This document shows, in pieces, positions 60,594 through 64,000 of a stretch of DNA of 64,000 bases. The stretch comes from Nioella sp965215655 (GTDB lineage: Bacteria > Pseudomonadota > Alphaproteobacteria > Rhodobacterales > Rhodobacteraceae). The notes below the pieces were generated by a model that saw only the letters and a program-made list of their open reading frames with translations, ran no database searches and was not told the origin of the DNA. Within the stretch, counting starts at the first letter, position 1. Every line of letters begins with the position of its first letter. The position numbers and the translations under genes are program-made. The stretch covers positions 806,001 through 870,000 of the forward strand of contig NZ_OZ244111.1 of assembly GCF_965215655.1 (NCBI RefSeq). The letters are read 5' to 3'.

Positions 60594-62372
60594 ATGCTTG
60601 CTGAGTTCCTATCGCCAACCATGCAAGGGGTTCTGACCCTTGGCGTCGTGGCCGTGATGTTCATTCTGTTCGTGCGAGAGACCTTCCCGGCAGAAGTGGT
60701 CGCCATCGCCGGGGCCGCCGCGCTGCTGGCCGCCGGGTTTCTTCCCTATGCCGACGCCCTGTCAGTCCTGTCGAACCCCGCCCCCTGGACCATCGCGGCA
60801 ATGTTCATCGTAATGGGGGCCTTGGTGCGCACCGGGGCGCTGGCCAGTTTTACGCATCTGGCAGAGGCTAAGGCCAAGACCCAGCCGAAGTCGGCGCTGG
60901 CGGCGCTGCTTGGCTTCGTCGTCATCGCCTCGGCCTTCGTGTCGAACACGCCTGTGGTCGTGGTCATGATCCCGGTTTTCGTGCAGATCGCCCGGTCGCT
61001 CGGTCGTCCCGCGTCAAAGTTGCTGATACCTCTGTCTTATGGCGCGATCATGGGCGGCACGCTGACGCTGATCGGGACCTCGACGAACCTGCTGGTCGAT
61101 GGTGTGGCCCGCGCGCAGGGGCTGGACCCGTTTTCGATTTTCGAGGTCACGCCCGTGGGCATCGTCGTGGTGATCTGGGGAATGCTCTACATGTCCCTGA
61201 TCGGCCCTCGCCTGCTGCCCGACCGCAGTTCGATGGCCGATATGCTGTCAAGCCGCAAGAAGATGAAGTTCTTCACCGAAGTGGCCCTGCCCGAGGACAG
61301 CGCCCTCATTGGCCAAAACGTCAACGAGGTGGACCTGTTCAAGCGTGAGGGCGTGCGGCTGATCGACGTTCTGCGCGGCGATGCCTCGCTGCGGCGCAAT
61401 ATGGCGGGCGTGGTGCTGGAGGCAGGCGACCGGGTGGTTCTGCGCACCGATATGGCCGAGGTTCTGGGCCTTCAGCAAAGCAAGGATCTGCGCACGGTGG
61501 ACAAGCTGTCATCGGTGCAGACGACCACGGTCGAGGTGCTGATCTCCCCCGGCTGCCGCATGGTGGGCCGTTCGCTTGGCGCGCTGCGTCTGCGGCGGCG
61601 CTATGGTGTCTATCCGCTCGCCGTGCATCGGCGGAACCAGAATATCGGGCGGCAACTGGATGAGTTGATCGTGCAGGTGGGCGATACCCTGCTGCTGGAG
61701 GGCGATCCGGCCGACATCCAGCGCCTCGCCGCCGATATGGACCTTGTCGACATAACCGCCCCCACCGAACGTGCCTATCGCCGCCGTCACGCGCCGATTG
61801 CTTTTGCCGCCATGGTGGGCATCGTGGCCTTCGCGGGGCTTGGCGTGGCCCCCATCTTCCTGCTGTCTGTGCTGGCCGTGGCGGTGGTTCTGATCACCCG
61901 CTGCATCGACGCGGAGGAGGCGTTTTCCTTCGTCGACGGGCGTCTGTTGGCGCTGATCTTCGCCATGCTCGCCATCGGGGCGGCGCTTGAGCACACCGGC
62001 GCGGTGGAGCTGATCGTGACCACGCTGGCCCCATGGCTTGGCAACCTGCCGCCCTTCGTGCTGGTCTGGGTGATCTACCTGATCACTTCGATCCTGACCG
62101 AGCTTGTATCGAACAATGCGGTGGCAGTGGTGATCACGCCCGTGGCCATCGGGCTAGGCACCGCCATCGGGGTCGATCCCCGTCCGCTGGTCATCGCGGT
62201 GATGATCGCGGCCTCTGCCAGTTTCGCCACACCGATCGGCTACCAGACCAACATGCTGGTCTATGGCCCCGGCGGCTATCGCTTCACCGATTTCATGAAG
62301 ATCGGCATCCCCCTGAACCTGAGCCTTGGCATTGTCGTGAGCCTCGTCATCCCATTGATCTGGGCATTGTGA
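60594..62372 (+). CDS. SLC13-type permease with two RCK/TrkA-C domains
   Basis: 592 aa. Two sets of membrane helices (about residues 5-200 and 400-592) around two TrkA_C domains (about 210-390) in the middle. The helical hairpin motifs GGTLTLIGTSTNLLVDG and LTELVSNNAVAVVITPVAIG contain the SNT/SNNA substrate and sodium sites of the divalent-anion/sodium symporter superfamily. Substrate could be sulfate, a dicarboxylate or another anion. A second relative lies 900 bases to the right on the other strand. Confidence 0.9.
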   Translation: MLAEFLSPTMQGVLTLGVVAVMFILFVRETFPAEVVAIAGAAALLAAGFLPYADALSVLSNPAPWTIAAMFIVMGALVRTGALASFTHLAEAKAKTQPKSALAALLGFVVIASAFVSNTPVVVVMIPVFVQIARSLGRPASKLLIPLSYGAIMGGTLTLIGTSTNLLVDGVARAQGLDPFSIFEVTPVGIVVVIWGMLYMSLIGPRLLPDRSSMADMLSSRKKMKFFTEVALPEDSALIGQNVNEVDLFKREGVRLIDVLRGDASLRRNMAGVVLEAGDRVVLRTDMAEVLGLQQSKDLRTVDKLSSVQTTTVEVLISPGCRMVGRSLGALRLRRRYGVYPLAVHRRNQNIGRQLDELIVQVGDTLLLEGDPADIQRLAADMDLVDITAPTERAYRRRHAPIAFAAMVGIVAFAGLGVAPIFLLSVLAVAVVLITRCIDAEEAFSFVDGRLLALIFAMLAIGAALEHTGAVELIVTTLAPWLGNLPPFVLVWVIYLITSILTELVSNNAVAVVITPVAIGLGTAIGVDPRPLVIAVMIAASASFATPIGYQTNMLVYGPGGYRFTDFMKIGIPLNLSLGIVVSLVIPLIWAL

Positions 62373-62382
62373 GGGCCAAGGG

Positions 62383-63243
62383 GTGAGCGATTACGCCAAG
62401 GGCCTGTGGCTGACGCTGACCGGTGTTCTGATCCTGTCGCCCGACGTGCTGTTGATCCGGCTGGCGGGCCTGCCCGAATGGACGCTGATGTTCTGGCGCG
62501 GGGCGGGCATGGGCGCGGTGATCGCGCTGTGGCTGATGCTGACGCAGGGGCGTGGGGCGATTCATGCGTTCAAGGGAGTGGGGCTGGCGGGGTTGGCGAT
62601 TGGGTTGAGCTACACCATTGGAAATGTGAGCTTTCTCTATTCGGTCGGCCATACGCTCGCGGCAAATACACTCTTCATCCTCGCCACGATGCCGGTGTTC
62701 TCAGCCCTCATCGCCCGGTTCGTCTTGGGCCAGCCGGTGCCGGGACGCACGTGGGCCACCATTGCGGCGGTCATGGCCGGGATTGCCCTGATCGCATGGG
62801 GAAGCGCCGGGGGCGGGCAGGGAGACCTGTTGGGGGACCTCGCCGCCGTGGTCACGGCGCTGTCCTGGGCGGTGATCTTTGCCATCGCGGGGCAGAAGAA
62901 GACGCTTTCCATGGTGCCCGCCATGTCTATTGCCGGGTTCTTCGCCATGTTTGTCTCGCTGTTCCTCGCGCCGGGGCTGTCAGTGCCCTCCGTTTCGCTG
63001 CCTTTCGTGGCCTTGATCGCGTTGATCGTCACGCCGGGGGCCACTGCGCTGCTCAGTCTTGGCCCGCGTTACCTGCCGCCTGCGGATGTGTCGCTGATCA
63101 TGCTGCTGGAGGCCGTCTTCGGCCCGCTTCTGGTCTGGCTGGTGCTGGCGGAGTTCCCAGGGTTCTGGACGCTGGCGGGCGGGGGTGTGGTGCTTGGCGC
63201 GCTGGCGCTGAACAATCTGGCCGCGCTGCGGGAAGGGCGTTAG
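62383..63243 (+). CDS. DMT (EamA) family transporter (GTG start)
   Basis: 286 aa with ten helices. It starts at the GTG at 62383, ten bases after the SLC13 gene, with AAGGG before it. The two EamA repeats and the SLGPRYLPPADVSLIMLLEA region near the C-terminus are typical. It overlaps the end of the facing permease gene by four bases. Substrate unknown. Confidence 0.87.
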   Translation: MSDYAKGLWLTLTGVLILSPDVLLIRLAGLPEWTLMFWRGAGMGAVIALWLMLTQGRGAIHAFKGVGLAGLAIGLSYTIGNVSFLYSVGHTLAANTLFILATMPVFSALIARFVLGQPVPGRTWATIAAVMAGIALIAWGSAGGGQGDLLGDLAAVVTALSWAVIFAIAGQKKTLSMVPAMSIAGFFAMFVSLFLAPGLSVPSVSLPFVALIALIVTPGATALLSLGPRYLPPADVSLIMLLEAVFGPLLVWLVLAEFPGFWTLAGGGVVLGALALNNLAALREGR

Positions 63244-64000
63244 AGCGGCCAGACCAGCAGGATCGTGGGGATCGAGACGCCGATCACGATGATCTCCAGC
63301 GGCAGGCCCATGCGCCAGTAATCGCCAAAGCCGTAGCCGCCGGGGCCAAGCACCAGTGTGTTGTTCTTATGCCCGATCGGGGTCAGGAAGGCCGCCGAGG
63401 CCGCCACGGCGACAGCCATCAGGAACGGGTCGGGATTGACCTCCAGCGCCTCGGCCATGCGGATGCCGACGGGGGCGGCGACGATGGCCGTGGCCGTGTT
63501 GTTCAGCACATCGCTCAGCGTCATGGTGACAACCATCAACAGCGTCAGCGTGCCCCAGGCGGGCCAGCCTGCGCTGATCGAAACCAGCCCCTGCGCCAGC
63601 AGTTCCGTACCACCCGAGGCCTCAAGCGCCGCGCCGAGCGGGATCATCGAGCCGAGCAGCACCACGACAGGCCACTCGATATGGTCATAGACTTCCGCCA
63701 AAGGCAGGATCTTGAACAGAACATAGGCCACGACCACCAACCCGAGCGCAATCGGCAGGTAGACAAGTCCGAGCGAGGCCGCGATCACCGCGCCCGCGAA
63801 AAAGCCGATGGCGGCCCATGTCTTGCTGTCGCGGGTGACGGCAAGGCCCCGGTCGGCCAAAGTCAGCCCGCCGAGCCAGTCCACCACATCCTCGCCCGTA
63901 TCCGACGGCGTCAGCAGCAGCAGGATATCGCCGGGCTGTATGACGGTCTGACGCAGCCGTTTGGTCATCCTCTGGCCCTTGCGCGAGATGCCCATCAGCA
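63240..64000 (-). CDS. SLC13-type permease, C-terminal part (5' end outside window)
   Basis: The reading frame is open to the right edge of the window. The visible 253 residues begin in a TrkA_C domain (QPGDILLLLTPSDTGEDVVD) and run through the second membrane half with the SDVLNNTATAIVAAP motif and LTPIGHKNNTLVLGPGGYGF. Family members are about 590 aa, so roughly half is missing. Related to, but clearly different from, the permease at 60594-62372. Confidence 0.9.
   Translation of the reverse strand, partial: LMGISRKGQRMTKRLRQTVIQPGDILLLLTPSDTGEDVVDWLGGLTLADRGLAVTRDSKTWAAIGFFAGAVIAASLGLVYLPIALGLVVVAYVLFKILPLAEVYDHIEWPVVVLLGSMIPLGAALEASGGTELLAQGLVSISAGWPAWGTLTLLMVVTMTLSDVLNNTATAIVAAPVGIRMAEALEVNPDPFLMAVAVAASAAFLTPIGHKNNTLVLGPGGYGFGDYWRMGLPLEIIVIGVSIPTILLVWPL

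Noticed and set aside
1..64000. tRNA, rRNA, CRISPR arrays and phage genes
   Set aside because: No tRNA cloverleaf, rRNA-like stretch, regularly spaced repeats or phage structural/integrase genes were noticed on reading; a covariance-model scan could still find a small RNA.

Overview
The window looks like chromosome of a Rhodobacteraceae (Roseobacter-group type) alphaproteobacterium. The evidence is high GC, many 4-bp ATGA/GTGA stop-start overlaps, an alphaproteobacterial RpoH, a CntA/BetC/carnitine-dehydrogenase cluster for osmolyte catabolism, and a narKGHJI locus preceded by a NarR-like Crp/FNR gene as in Paracoccus. This assignment is by family resemblance only. No rRNA, tRNA or CRISPR array was found.

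Layout. (1) 1-1842: 3' part of an IS21-family element (istA, istB, terminal repeats) that interrupts a molybdenum hydroxylase large-subunit gene. (2) 1843-9253: leftward RND efflux operon (membrane fusion protein, permease, an 89-aa coupled gene, a DUF2461 protein, the broken hydroxylase), with a divergent TetR gene and a palindromic operator between them. (3) 9779-18676: a GlxA/AraC regulator facing a long leftward operon for quaternary ammonium compounds: CntA-like Rieske oxygenase, choline-sulfatase-like enzyme, SDR, a 45-aa small ORF, BKACE enzyme, aldehyde dehydrogenase, SDR, L-carnitine dehydrogenase. (4) 18677-19230: debris with a transposase fragment. (5) 19231-33735: anaerobic nitrate respiration. 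A NarR-like regulator and two FNR-type boxes precede two narK genes, narGHJI, and a tail of parvulin, hemerythrin, beta carbonic anhydrase, moeA and a DUF2478 protein. (6) 33902-35625: saccharopine-dehydrogenase-like enzyme with an Lrp regulator. (7) 35887-38663: two exported proteins, one unrecognised and one formylglycine-generating-enzyme-like but without the catalytic cysteines. (8) 38785-44369: an unrecognised membrane-anchored protein and a tightly coupled four-gene operon (HAD-UbiA fusion, GtrA, DprE1-like, DprE2-like) matching the route to polyprenyl-phosphate arabinofuranose. (9) 44583-64000: mostly ordinary chromosome, including a Sel1 protein, rluD, rpoH behind a possible heat-shock promoter, a Gfo/Idh oxidoreductase, an orphan tryptophan-halogenase-family protein, a DksA-type zinc finger, pepF, 5-FTHF cyclo-ligase, OsmC, a YmdB-type phosphoesterase, and alternating DMT and SLC13 transporters, the last cut by the window edge.

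How the parts work together. The nar block is a nearly self-contained module: import of nitrate and export of nitrite, reduction at the inner face of the membrane, chaperone (NarJ), molybdenum-cofactor handling (MoeA, DUF2478) and probable oxygen/NO control through FNR-type sites. The carnitine block can attack the carbon skeleton in two ways, by Rieske cleavage or by dehydrogenation plus BKACE cleavage, but the Rieske reductase and a betainyl-CoA thioesterase are not in the window. The most unusual assets are the arabinofuranose-donor operon, the extended nar tail, the coupled small ORFs at 15080-15217 and 4083-4352, the orphan halogenase and the exported pair at 35887-38663.
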